Of a stretch of DNA of 64,000 nucleotides, positions 1 to 17,003 are shown piece by piece. The notes beneath the pieces were generated by a model that saw only the letters and a program-made list of their open reading frames with translations, was not told where the DNA came from and ran no database searches. Numbering within the stretch: position 1 is the first letter of the stretch; each line of letters starts with the position of its first letter. The stretch is taken from positions 4,278,001-4,342,000 of the forward strand of contig OZ218954.1 in assembly GCA_965112735.1 (NCBI GenBank). Reading direction: 5' to 3'. This DNA is from Phaeosaccion multiseriatum (taxonomy: Eukaryota > Ochrophyta, other classes). A program made the translations under genes and the position numbers.

Positions 1-314
1 CTGATATCGACCCTCGACATTCAACACCCCCTTCCTTTCCCTTCTTCTTCTTCCTCCCTCTTATATTATGATATGTACACCCCCCCTTTAGTCATGAGGA
101 TAGAAGAGCTGCGGCCCGATCGCCGATTGTCAGTGAGTGAGCCACACGCTCACTCACTCAAGCAACTCACTCCCTCATCCCTCACACCCTCCCTCACTCC
201 CTTCCATCCTAACTTAATAGCCTCTATGCTCTCTCTCTCTCTTATCTCCCTCTCGCCTCTCAGTATCTCTATGCACATCTCTTTCCTCCCTCCCTCCCTC
301 TCTATCTCTCACTA
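1..314. other. Window edge, 3' flank of the short KH-less paralogue
   Basis: Pyrimidine-rich CTC/CCCT sequence downstream of the stop codon at 315-317 of the minus-strand gene. No exon or RNA gene is seen. Confidence 0.5.
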
Positions 315-3300
315 TCAACAGCCCCGCTTTTTGGCATGCCCCTTCACTGGCGCCATACACCGTACACACTTGGCATTCAGTGCCCCCAATACATCCTCTG
401 CGCAGCTCTCACAGGCCAGCACCTCACAGCGGCAGGGCGTAAAGCAGCGGGTGGCAGGAGCGTCCATGCAGATGCGGCAGTCAGAATCCACCACGAGAAT
501 CTGTGAGTGTATGATGATGTGTAGAAGAGGGGTGGAATCAATTACGCAAGAGATTACGTAAGGGGGTAGAATAGGCAGGCAGCACAGGGGACGCAAGTGA
601 CGGAGATTGTGCACAGTTTTGATTTCCTGTGAGCGTATCAATATTGGACACCACAAATGGAGTCGATATCAATTAGTACACAGCCTTCCGTCCCGATACC
701 ACCCAGCCTCCTCACCCATATCCCTCTTACATCCTCTCTGGCCCATACGCTTCTGACTTACATCCAGTGTGCCGCGGATGCTTCTGGAGTCAGCAGGGGG
801 GATGGAGAGGGGCGGGCTCCGGAGCTGTCCTTCTGAGAGCTGACGAGCGGCCTCCACACTCACCACGCCGTTTTTCTGCACAGGAAGTAAAAGGGGGGAG
901 GGGGAGAAGAAATGGAGATAGAGAGGAAAGAGGATAGAAAGAGAGGGGGGGGGGTGGGGGGGACAGAGGAAAGGAAGTCAAGTGATACTCTTCCTCGTCC
1001 CCTCCCTCCCTCCCTCCCTCCCTCCCTCCCTCCCTTTCTCTCTCCCCCAGGCGCCCCTTCACTGACTTTCCAGGGGGAAGGTAGTCAAGTATCCCTCGCA
1101 CTTGATGCTCTCTCTACATCTCTCTCCCTGCACCTCTCTCTCTCCCCCTCTCTCTTTACCTCTCCCTCTCCCTCTGCCTCTCTCTCCCCTCCACCTCCTC
1201 TCCCTCCCTCCCTCCCTCCCTCCGTATCACCAACACACTCACCAAGAAGGTAGTCAAGTGCCCCTCGCAGTTGATGCCCTGCAGCACCTCTCTGAGAAGT
1301 TCCCAATCCCCAGAGTCCGCCACTGACGCCGCCCCCGCTGCAGGAGCAGCAGTTCGAGATGATGCGGCAGCAGCAACAACACTAGAAGCCCCTCCTGGAC
1401 CGTCCTGGGGAAGAGGGGAATGAGTGGTGAGAGAGGCAAGTGCGGAGGGGAGGACATTGGAGAGAGAGAGGCGAGAAAGCGGGGAGAAAGTGGAGAGGAA
1501 GAGAAGGAGAAAGTGGAGAGGAAGAGAGAGGGTGAGAGGCGGGTGTGGGGATGGGTGGGGTATATAGGTAAAGGCAGTGGGGAAGGGAAGGGAGGGGAGG
1601 GGTTGAATGAAGGGATGAACAAAGGAAGGAAGGAAGGAAGGAAGGAAGGAAGGAGGCACCTCCCTCTCCCTCTCCTTCCACTGCCATGCCGACGCACCAC
1701 GAGCATGGCCTCCCATTTGATGTCCATCCTGCCTGCAAGCTCCTTGACCACCTCAACGCAGTTGAACTTGTTGGCCTTGAGCACAGACGTCACCTCGTCT
1801 GACCACATACATACACACATACGCACAGAGAGAGAGAGAGGGAAAGAGAAAGACGAGACAGACGAGGAGACCAACGCACATACAAAGATAGAGAGAGCGG
1901 GAGAGACAGAGAGAAGCAGACCCGTGCATACACCCACACACGTATAAAGAGAGAGAAGAGTGTAAGCCATACGCACGGGACGGAGGACGCATGACTTGTC
2001 TTTAGAAGGCCCCTTTCGTCCTTCCCCCTCCCTCTTCCCCCTCCGCTCCCCTTCACCCTCCGCTCCCCATCCACTACCCTCATCCCCTACCTTCTCCACC
2101 GCATCCCTTGCTGAAGTAGTACTTGACCGCCGTCGGACTAGTCACAAGCGTTCCTTGCACCACAGAGCGGACGTAGTTGACGAGGTCACCCAAGGCCACG
2201 ACTGAGGTCAAGAGATGGCAGTGGATGGGGAGGGGAGGGGAGGGGAGGAGAGGTGAGGGCCAGGACTTGGAGAAAAAAGGCGACATATATTGTAAACGAA
2301 ACCAAACCGACCAACCAAACACGAGCACAGGCACACACACGCACGTACGCACGCACGCACCTTGAGGTGCCCCGGGGGGCACGCCAGCCCCTGCCTTCTC
2401 TGCGGCCTTCTCTGCCCTCTTGAGCCTCTCCTTCTCTTTCTTGGAAGAGCGCCTCTCCACCTTCAGCGCCTCCTCCCTCTGCAGCTCCTCCACCAGCCGG
2501 GCTGCAGCGGCGTCCGCAGCGGCGGTCTCTTCGGCGGTTGGTGGAGGAGGTGGTGATTCAGCGCCACCAGCCGCCTTCCCCTTCTTCTTCCTCCTCCTAT
2601 TTCTGCTGCTGCCATTACCCCCATTCATGCCGTCAGCCCCGCCTACATCGCCGACTGATCCAGTAGAAGGAGGAGGGGGGGAGGGGGAGCGCGAGGGGGA
2701 GCGAGAGGAAGGGCGCAGGGGCACAGAGGCAAAGGACTCTCGCGCACCCGCCCCTGCGCCGGAGTAGGGCTGGCTAACACGCGCCGTGGAAGTGACTAAT
2801 TTTAAGATACAAACGGGGGGGTGTGTGTGGGGGGGGGAGGTATATAGAGAGAGAAAAGAGGGAGAGGGTGGGGGAGGGAGGAGGGAGGGGGGAGGGAGGC
2901 AGGGAGAGGGAGGCAGGGAGGGAGGGGGGGAGGGAGGGAGGGAGGGAGGCAGGCAGGGAGGGAGGTCAGTGTGCGACGGTACATGGATTGCTATGCTGCA
3001 GTTGTGTCTTCTCTGTCACCAGCACTCAACGTTCCCTCCCTCCCTCCCTCCCTCCGACTTACCCTCTTCTTCTTCCTCCTCCTCTAGGTCCTGCTCTTCC
3101 TCGGCCTTCTTGAGATGCTTAATCACTTTCTTGGCCATTTTGCGTTGTTTGTCAGTGAAGTGCTAGGGTTGGGTGGGGGGGGGGGGGGGCAGCGGATGGG
3201 GAGCAGTGTCGAGAGGCAGGGAAACGGTGAGGGTGAGGGTGAGGGTGAGGGTGAAAGTCTACTTCGAGGGAGAGGAGCGTGAGTGCCTGCTCAATCCCTC

Positions 3301-4692
3301 TTAATTAGCGTCAATACCCTCCTTATCAACGTTAAATGTCCCCCTTGCCAAGGTGACTGCCCGCCATATAACAATCTGCCCCTCACCGTTTGGCAGTTCC
3401 CGCACGGTGCGCCGGCCTTGACGGAGGCCTTGACGCAATAGGCACAGTACATGTGGAGACACGTGTCACAGTTCAGGAGAGCGTTCAGGTCTTCTTCACA
3501 CACCTTGGGGGGGGGGGGGGAGGGAGGGAAGGAGGGAGGGAGGGAGGGAGGGAGGGAGGGAGGGAGGGAGGGAGGGAGGGAGGGAGGGAGGGAGGGAGGG
3601 AGGGAGGGAGGGAGGGAGGGAGGGAGGGAGGGAGGGAGGGAGGGAGGGAGGGAGGGAGGGAGGGAGGGAGGGAGGGAGGGAGGGAGGGAGGGAGGGAGGG
3701 AGGGAGGGAGGGAGGGAGGGAGGGAGGGAGGGAGGGAGGGAGGGAGGGAGGGAGGGAGGGAGGGAGGGAGGGAGGGAGGGAGGGAGGGAGGGAGGGAGGG
3801 AGGGAGGGAGGGAGGGAGGGAGGGAGGGAGGGAGGGAGGGAGGGAGGGAGGGAGGGAGGGAGGGAGGGAGGGAGGGAGGGAGGGAGGGAGGGAGGGGGGA
3901 GGTGGGCAAGAGCAGCGTCAGCAGGGAGAGAAAGGAGAGAGAGAGGGGGTGTGGAAGGGTAGTGTGAATCGCAGGAAGGGTGAAGAGAGTGCTGGTGCCT
4001 CTACAACTGAAAGGGAGGGGTGAAGAGGGCGCCTCGACGCACGTGCTACTTGTGAATAAACCGCGCTGTACCCTCACCGTGAAGTCGCAATTAGGGGTGG
4101 TGCATAGGAAGGAGCAGTCCCTACACACTAGGTTTGAGCAGCATCTGCGGAGCGGGGAGCGGAAGGGAGGAGGAGGAGGGAGGGGGGAAGAGGAGCATCA
4201 GACGCTGGGGGCTCGGTAGGCAAGCTCTCTTTCTCTCTCTCCCTGGGTAAGTTTTGCAACACAGAAGACGCAATCCGCGTGAGCACCACGCGCGCACCTG
4301 CAGTCACGGTAGCATGCTTCGCAAGTGACATTGATGCATGCGTCCGCCGAGCAAACCACTCCGGGGTTGTCGACGTCCCCCTCCGACGGGAAAACGCCTC
4401 CAGCCTTCTGCACATTAGCGAGAGAGAAAAGGACAGAGAGGAGGGGGGGTTACAGACAGAAAGGCAGGCGGGCAGAGAGCAAAGGAGAGAGAGAACCCGA
4501 GAGAGTAGAGAGCTTCAGAGGGGGGAGGAGGCGCGGGAGAGCGCGCGCGGGAGAGGAAATAAGCGAGAGCGGGAACGACGATCCAGCCAACTAGCCCGCC
4601 CCCGCTTGCTGCAGCTGCCCACGTACCACTTCAACCACGGTGCAAGTCGCCAAGCACGTGACGCACGCACATGCCTCCTCCTCGTCCGCCAT
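315..4692 (-). CDS. Zinc-finger/SAM/RING protein, short paralogue (11 exons, 522 aa)
   Basis: Exons (minus): 4692-4627, 4407-4298, 4144-4078, 3503-3387, 3162-3063, 2795-2361, 2201-2091, 1798-1698, 1404-1243, 875-762, 500-315; every junction is GT-AG and phase-consistent. Order of parts: Cys-rich N-terminus (residues about 8-117, many CxxC pairs), Lys/Glu coiled-coil-like segment, a helical module shared with the upstream paralogue, a SAM-like domain split between exons 9 and 10 (residues about 398-461), and a C-terminal RING-like domain with C-x2-C-x11-C-x-C-x4-C-x2-C-x11-C-x2-C. The RING spacing resembles IAP/MEX-3 type RINGs, with Cys where His is usual. An E3 ubiquitin ligase or RNP regulator role is inference. 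It lacks the KH exon of its neighbour 0.8 kb upstream; intron positions and phases match closely (for example the 67-nt exon 3 and 101-nt exon 8), showing tandem duplication. The start ATG has an in-frame TAA just upstream. Confidence 0.82.
1078..1112 (-). pseudogene. Vestigial duplicate of the SAM half-exon
   Basis: About 35 nt here match the 3' end of the real exon at 1246-1280 with roughly four differences (shared core GAAGGTAGTCAAGT then CCCTCGCA). The copy lies inside the following intron, has no usable donor at the equivalent place, and its frame closes a few codons on. It looks like the remnant of an exon duplication within the gene. Confidence 0.5.
3511..3897. repeat. (GGGA)n tetranucleotide tract, about 385 bp
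   Basis: An almost pure GGGA repeat inside an intron of the short paralogue. On the coding (minus) strand it reads (TCCC)n and ends a few bases from the acceptor of exon 4 at 3503, so it acts as a hugely expanded polypyrimidine tract. Apparent long Gly-Arg-Glu or Ser-Leu-Pro proteins in this stretch are repeat translations. Confidence 0.95.
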
Positions 4693-5484
4693 GCTTTTGT
4701 TTTATTCCATGCCAAAGCTCCTCAAAGGGACCCCTTTCAAAAAGGAGGGAAGCTGAAATTCAAACACAGATTGGACCCCTTGGGAAATGTGGCCCTTCCT
4801 TCCCTTTCTTTGAGGGAAGGAGGAGATGAAAAATTGGAATGAGAAGAGAGGAGGGCAGAGGATTTAAATAGTTCGGATGAGAAGAGAGGAGGTAGGGAAG
4901 GAGGGTGCTCCACTGATTTTGATGTTTATATTTTGCTCCCATCCCAAACTCTTGCTTTTTTGTTGCGTTTTTACTTTTTTACCAATTGGTTTTTACTACT
5001 GTACCTCTTTTTTCTCCCCGTTCCCTCTCCTCCTTCCCTTCTCCTGCTTCTCTTCTTCTATCCCACCTACCCGCATCACACTTCACTCCCTCCCTTGCCT
5101 TGGTCCAGACGAGGGGACAAGGACACGAATGGAGACATTCCATGATAACAAAGCCCAGCAACTCTCATTTCAAAGCCTCCTCCTCCCGCCCCCATCCATC
5201 CCCCACCCTCCTCTCAGCACCGCCATGTGGCTGTGGCTGTGGCTGTGGCTGTGGCTGTGAGCCATCACTGATCAAACTCTCCGTTCTCTCCACCCACACC
5301 CCTCCCCCCACCCTCCTTATCTCCTACCCCCTTCTCCCTCCCAACCTCGGCACCCGGCCGACGACAGACAGACAGACAGACGGACCGACCGACTGACCGG
5401 CCGACTGACCGACAGACCAACCGAACGACCAGACAGACAGAAGGGCAACTCCAACTCACATATCCAAATCAATCGATCCACTGA
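4693..5484. other. Intergenic region between the tandem paralogues
   Basis: About 790 bp between the stop of the upstream paralogue and the start of the downstream one. It contains pyrimidine-rich stretches, a short CTGTGG hexamer run near 5225-5260 and GACA/GACC short repeats near 5365-5440. No coding exon is seen. It must hold the terminator of the long gene and the promoter of the short gene, but I cannot place either. Confidence 0.6.
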
Positions 5485-12447
<6,963 letters not shown>

Positions 12448-14186
12448 GTTTGCCAGACGGGTGGTAACCCCACTTAAATCCCCCCCCCCCCCCCGCCCCC
12501 TCTCCGAGGTCCCTCGTTGGCGCCAAACGCGGCTCTTTGGTGGCCTCCTCCTCGTCCCAGGCAAGGACGCTTCTGCGGCTCAGCACAAGACAAGTAGGCC
12601 AAGGCGGGCGCCCCCAAGACGCTTCAAAGTAGGCTTTTTCTCGCCGGGAGAGGATGAGAAGGAGCCGCGCTCCCGGTACCGCCCACTCTTGAAGCACCTA
12701 CCCGTGTCCAAGCGAACAAAGCTCTTGTGCTTGCTGATCGACTTCCGCAACGAATGCTCTGCGGAGAGAGGCTGCCGAAGGTCCGTCTTATCTCAAAAAT
12801 AACCTTTCTCTTTTTGGCTCTTTCAAGCTGCATAGGGCAACCCGGGGGTGGGAGTCCAAAGAGTAAGGCAACAAAACTGGCGTACGTCTGGTTTTCGAGC
12901 AGAGCGAGTTTACGAGTCGATAGTATCAAAAAGTGGAGGACCGACTGACGAGAGGGCCCAACGGCCCGTGCGGCCACGTAAGACGTTCACCCCACCGGGG
13001 TATAGCAAGAATCGTCGACCCCTGATACACTATCCGCTATCCGCTATCGCCGGGGCCCGATAGCGCGCTATGACAGCCTCCGAGCCAGGGCAGTGACGAC
13101 CCTTCCCGGAACAACTCTCAGTAGCCTCCTAGAGGCCTACTGCTCACTCCAACCCTCCTACAAGTGACGTAGAAAAGATGATAGACGCGCTACTGTCCTA
13201 CACCAACCTTCACTTATTGCTTGTCCTGACACCTGTCCTAGTGCCTTGTCCTTGTTCCTTCCCTTGCCCTCTCTCGCCTACTTGCCACACCGCGGCCTCG
13301 TCACTGAATCCCTCCCACTGCCCCGAATCTGACCAAAATAGACGTCCTCGATATCCAATGTCGATGTCCTGCCCATACACTAACAGCTATCGAGAATGTG
13401 GCGATAGTGTATCAGGGGTCGAGAATCGAGCATTCACAACTGTGGAAAGAGGAGGCGACGCGAGTACGGCGTCGCAAGAGTTGTAGCAAGTGCCGAAGAG
13501 CTCAGCGCGGTGAGAAGGACAGCGAAGGGGCGGAGCAGCCCAGCAGTCCACCGCGTAGAAGGGGCTGGCAGCGACAGCAAAAGTTTCCCCACCCGCCCGC
13601 CCCGGGGGGATGAGCGGGATTATCGGGAAATCCAACGGGGTGGATGGGAGTAAGGGCGAGGCAGACGCGTCTGTCCCGCCCTGCTTTGGCCCCTTACCCA
13701 GTTAGTCTTGACTGAGTGAGAGAGCGCTCGAGGTGAAGGCGTATGGGTAGTATTTGGTGTCAGGACGTAGTGGACTGAAAAGGATGGACTATCAGCGGGG
13801 GCGTCAGCGATGGGAAGGGGCAAGAGGCGGGGTGCAGTTTAATTTCCTTTGGAACAGGAAGGCACTGCTCCTTCCCCTACTCGCTACTCGCCCCCTTGGC
13901 CTTCCGGCCGGCCTCCCTCTTCCCCTTCCGCCAAGTTTATAAAATTATATGCAACCATTCTGTTTTGTAATTTAAAAAAAAAATAAAGTGGTTTTTCCCC
14001 TGCGGTCAGCTTCTTCTCCCTAAACTCTTTTCCCTACTTTGTGCGTGTGTTGTCTAATTGAACCACCGCTCTCAAGTAGGTACCGCGCTCTGTAACCCTT
14101 CTATCTTTCGTAGAAGGCAGCCCCCTACCCTCTCCTCCCTGCCAGGAGGGTATACATCATCTAGACCTATTTACGCGTCCCTGTCC

Positions 14187-14218
<32 letters not shown>

Positions 14219-14292
14219 GTCTCTCTTATCTGTCATTCTATCTGTCTCGCTATGGTTGCACTCTACTCCTTCCCATCAGGGCTCTCCATTGC
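12448..14292. other. Intergenic region upstream of the long KH/SAM/RING gene
   Basis: No convincing coding exon. It holds a C-run near 12480-12494, the TIR element at 13015-13422, and an A/T-rich stretch near 13940-13990. A CT dinucleotide run lies near 14184-14212. The promoter of the minus-strand gene starting at 12447 should lie in its first part. Confidence 0.5.
13015..13422. mobile_element. TIR element (MITE-like), copy 1
   Basis: The ends are perfect 20-bp inverted repeats, TCGACCCCTGATACACTATC, followed inside by CTATCCG-type short repeats. The 408-bp body has no transposase. The hexamer GAATCG directly flanks both ends (13009-13014 and 13423-13428), a likely target-site duplication. 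Related copies lie at 38,909 and 45,262. Non-autonomous DNA transposon is the simplest reading. Confidence 0.7.
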
Positions 14293-14554
14293 AGACCGTC
14301 GTCGGTGCTGGCTGTGTGGAGGCCTTCATCTGCGAGGTGGAGAAGCCCAACCGAAAGGGTGGGCGTCTCTTCCTGCGTCTCTATTAGGCAGCGACGGGTG
14401 TGAGGTTCGTGGTCCTAGTGCCTGGGCCAGAGGACCACGAACCTCACACCCGTCGCTGCCTCATAGAGACGCAGGAAGAGACGCCCACCCTTTCGGTTGG
14501 GCTTCTCCACCTCGCAGATGAAGGCCTCCACACAGCCAGCACCGACGACGGTCT
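14293..14554. repeat. Long inverted repeat: 124-bp arms, 14-bp spacer
   Basis: Arms 14293-14416 and 14431-14554 are reverse complements with one mismatch seen (TATTAG versus TATGAG on the same strand). The right arm is part of the coding fragment at 14415-14666; the left arm is its inverted copy. Near-perfect identity means a recent duplication, a hairpin-RNA locus, or an assembly template-switch artefact. Confidence 0.9.
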
Positions 14555-14666
14555 CCATCTCACGGCGCCTCTGGGGCAGACTGGCCCGCAGTTGCCGACA
14601 GGCCTCGGCCCTCACCTCCCTCGCCGATAGCCCTCGGCAGCGCTCTGGGCCCAGCACAGCGGCCAT
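14415..14666 (-). pseudogene. Gene fragment truncated at the hairpin (84 codons)
   Basis: From an ATG at 14666 the minus strand encodes a plausible N-terminus beginning MAAVLGPERCRGLSAREVR, with ETVVGAGCVEAFICEVEKP further on, and stops just beyond the hairpin centre. No recognisable domain. Past the centre the sequence is its own inverted copy, so the gene cannot continue; it is a 5' fragment of a gene broken by inverted duplication, or a misassembled locus. Upstream of 14666 the frame stays open but is Arg-rich from a (TCC)n run and probably untranslated. Confidence 0.4.
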
Positions 14667-15235
14667 GCTGCAACTCTTCGTCTCCCTCCTCCTCCTCCTC
14701 CTCCTCCTCCTGCTCCTCCTCCTCCCCTTCCTCCCCCCCCCCCTCTCTCCCTCATGGTTGCACGGCTCGTCCGTGGAGGTGTGCTCGCTGATGCTCGGTC
14801 CCCGTCTCGTGGCGAAAGCCTTCAGAACTCCCTCCCCCCTTCTAACACCTCTATAACTATAAAATGGCTCTGTAGCCCCCACCTACCGCCGACCTATTTT
14901 GTCTCGCTCCGAATCAAGCGGGCTGCCTTCCCTTCCTTTTCCCTTCCCTCGCCCTCTTCTTCTTTCCTTTACTTACAAAATTACCACCACCATCTCCATC
15001 TTGCCCAGCCTTTCCTTGTCTTGGTAAAAAAACACGCCATTAACCCACCTCCTCTAATTCCTATCCGCCCCCCGCCCCCCCCCAAACTCCCCCCAAACAC
15101 ACCTTCTTACGCGATACGAGTGCGTGTGCCCGTCCGTACCCATCGACATTATATCGAGGATACTCTCTTGGCGACTTGGGCCCATACACATACATATACG
15201 GTATCGAGTCCCATATTCCCACCCCTCCCGCTGAC

Positions 15236-16603
15236 TTAAGGGAAGTGATGTGGCACCGCTCGAAGCGGCCCGGTGCCAGCCGGAGCAGGCCTGCCCGTGC
15301 GAGGGAGGCGATACTTAACTCCCGTCGTTCGGCGAGCGGCAATGGGCGATCCTCTGTGCTGCTTTCCTTCTCCTCCTTCTCCTCCGTTTCCGCCGCCCGA
15401 GCCTCGCCGCGCCATATCGAAGCGCAGTCTCCTCCCAGCAGGGGCTGAGCCCTGCCGCTGCGTCCGCTCCTCCTCCTCATCATCCAGCTGCCAACACAGC
15501 CTCACTGCTGCCGGGGCGGACCCTTGCCTCTGCAGTCGCTCCTGCGACCCCTGGTTGGGCAGTCTCCTCCCACCCAGGCCTGACCCCTGCCGCTGCTGTC
15601 GCTTCTTTCGCTGCTGCTGCTCCGTATCCTGTTCCCGCTCCCAGGAGAGTCTGGTGGCGACCGGTGCCGACCCTTGCCGCTGCTGCCGCTCCTGGTCCTG
15701 CCCGCCATACCAGGGTCTCCTCCCGGCCGGTGCCGACCCTTGCCGCTGCTGCCGCTCCTTCTCCCAGTTGCTGTCGTCCTGCGATCGCCTCGTGGGGCGA
15801 GGTCGTCGTCCTGACCCCTCCTCCTCGCCTTTCTCCCGTTGCTCCAGCACTGGCTCGGAGCGTGAGAACCGCTGGCACGGCAGCGGTCGCCGAACCAGCC
15901 GCACCGTATCCTCCTTGGCCAAAAGATTCGTCTCGTCACTTGCTCGGCTCCGTCCGATACCGGCGGCCCCTGCGGCCCCTGCGGCGACAAGGGCTTCGCT
16001 CGACCTGCACCTGGAGAGTCGTGAGCAAGCGGCTGTCCCCTCCTCGGGCTCCCCCCTCCCTTCAACCATGTAGTCGTCCTCTGCGCTAACGGAGGTGGCC
16101 GAGGAGGACGAGCTGCCCATCCGGCTCCGAATCACCTCCAGGCCCTTCCTGGCCCTCGCCCTGAGTGCAGCAGCGATACCACGGCTACCACCGCAGCTTC
16201 CTCGCGTCGTGGTCTCGGCGCCACGGGCACTCACGACACTATCCTCCCCCGAGGCGCGGGACTCTTCACTCCCCCCCCTTCTGATAGCACCACTACCACC
16301 ACCGCCGCCATTGCCCCTAGCGGCAGGACTCGAACCTCCACTACGTGGGCCGCTTCTACCCGTGCTATGGGGATGCCTAAACTCCAGCACAGTGCTGGAA
16401 GAGGGTAGAGGCTCTGAGAAGAGTCTACTCAGCCGCATGCCTTCGACGCCCTCCTCATCGGCAGCTCGCGGAACTGCAGGCGACGTCCGCTGATTGAGCA
16501 TGACCCGCACTTCCTCATTCAGCACATTGTAGTAGGGGCTCGATTTTCTGCACAACGCAATCCCCGACATCTCCTCCCCCTCCTTCTTTTCGTGTTTCTC
16601 CAA
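15236..16603 (-). CDS. Basic, Ser/Arg-rich protein with QRQGSAPAGRR repeats (455 aa)
   Basis: A single-exon frame of 455 codons; MSGIALCRKSS at 16567 is an alternative start. The middle and C-terminal parts hold five or six diverged units around QRQGSAPAGRR, spaced by 12-20 residues with Glu/Gln-rich linkers. R-Q-G-S-A-P resembles basophilic kinase or 14-3-3 recognition sites, which is only suggestive. A Ser-rich stretch lies near residues 165-175. No enzymatic domain is recognised and the composition suggests a disordered protein. Codon-level coherence over 1.3 kb without microsatellite translation supports coding. The complementary strand is also partly open, as expected for GC-rich sequence, but is repetitive in a less protein-like way. 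Confidence 0.55.
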   Translation of the reverse strand: MEKHEKKEGEEMSGIALCRKSSPYYNVLNEEVRVMLNQRTSPAVPRAADEEGVEGMRLSRLFSEPLPSSSTVLEFRHPHSTGRSGPRSGGSSPAARGNGGGGGSGAIRRGGSEESRASGEDSVVSARGAETTTRGSCGGSRGIAAALRARARKGLEVIRSRMGSSSSSATSVSAEDDYMVEGRGEPEEGTAACSRLSRCRSSEALVAAGAAGAAGIGRSRASDETNLLAKEDTVRLVRRPLPCQRFSRSEPVLEQREKGEEEGSGRRPRPTRRSQDDSNWEKERQQRQGSAPAGRRPWYGGQDQERQQRQGSAPVATRLSWEREQDTEQQQRKKRQQRQGSGLGGRRLPNQGSQERLQRQGSAPAAVRLCWQLDDEEEERTQRQGSAPAGRRLRFDMARRGSGGGNGGEGGEGKQHRGSPIAARRTTGVKYRLPRTGRPAPAGTGPLRAVPHHFP

Positions 16604-17003
16604 TCCAACTTCAACCCTTGTCGCTAACCGTACTGCAGGAGCAGCAGAGAGCAGCCGCGCTGAATGGAGACATCACTGGCCCATCTCTTCGACGGGGTTC
16701 TTCCCTCTCCTTACTTTATATTGATCTGTCGTTGATGCGTCTCGACTCCTGAAGCTCACGGCGCGAAAAACCGGGCGATATCGGTGTGCGTAGGAACACA
16801 CTAAGTCAACGGGACAACAATAAAAAACGGGGGGTACGTGTGCCATCCCATTCGCTTGAGTACTTTTTGATTCAAAACATCTGCACTCAACTCCTGTGCA
16901 GCTTGTACCATCCATGGGACTGCCCTCCCTCCCCCAATACAAGACAGCTGCACTTAGTAGTCCAAGCCCTATTTAAAGGGGGGGAAAGGAGGAGATGCTT
17001 TGA
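16604..17003. other. Intergenic region between two minus-strand genes
   Basis: About 400 bp between the 3' end of the AP2-like gene and the start of the Ser/Arg-rich gene. No exon, repeat or RNA gene is apparent. Confidence 0.5.

Noticed and set aside
3229-3254. GGTGAG repeats resembling telomere sequence (also near 7316-7340)
   Set aside because: Only a few hexamer units inside introns; no long array, so no interstitial telomere claim.
3390-4128. Long frames of repeated Gly-Arg-Glu or Leu-Pro-Ser on both strands
   Set aside because: They are translations of the (GGGA)n tract inside an intron of the supported minus-strand gene.
15273-16073. 266-codon plus-strand frame with Cys/Arg/Ser repeats
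   Set aside because: Shadow of the minus-strand 455-codon gene; GC-rich third positions leave the complement open.
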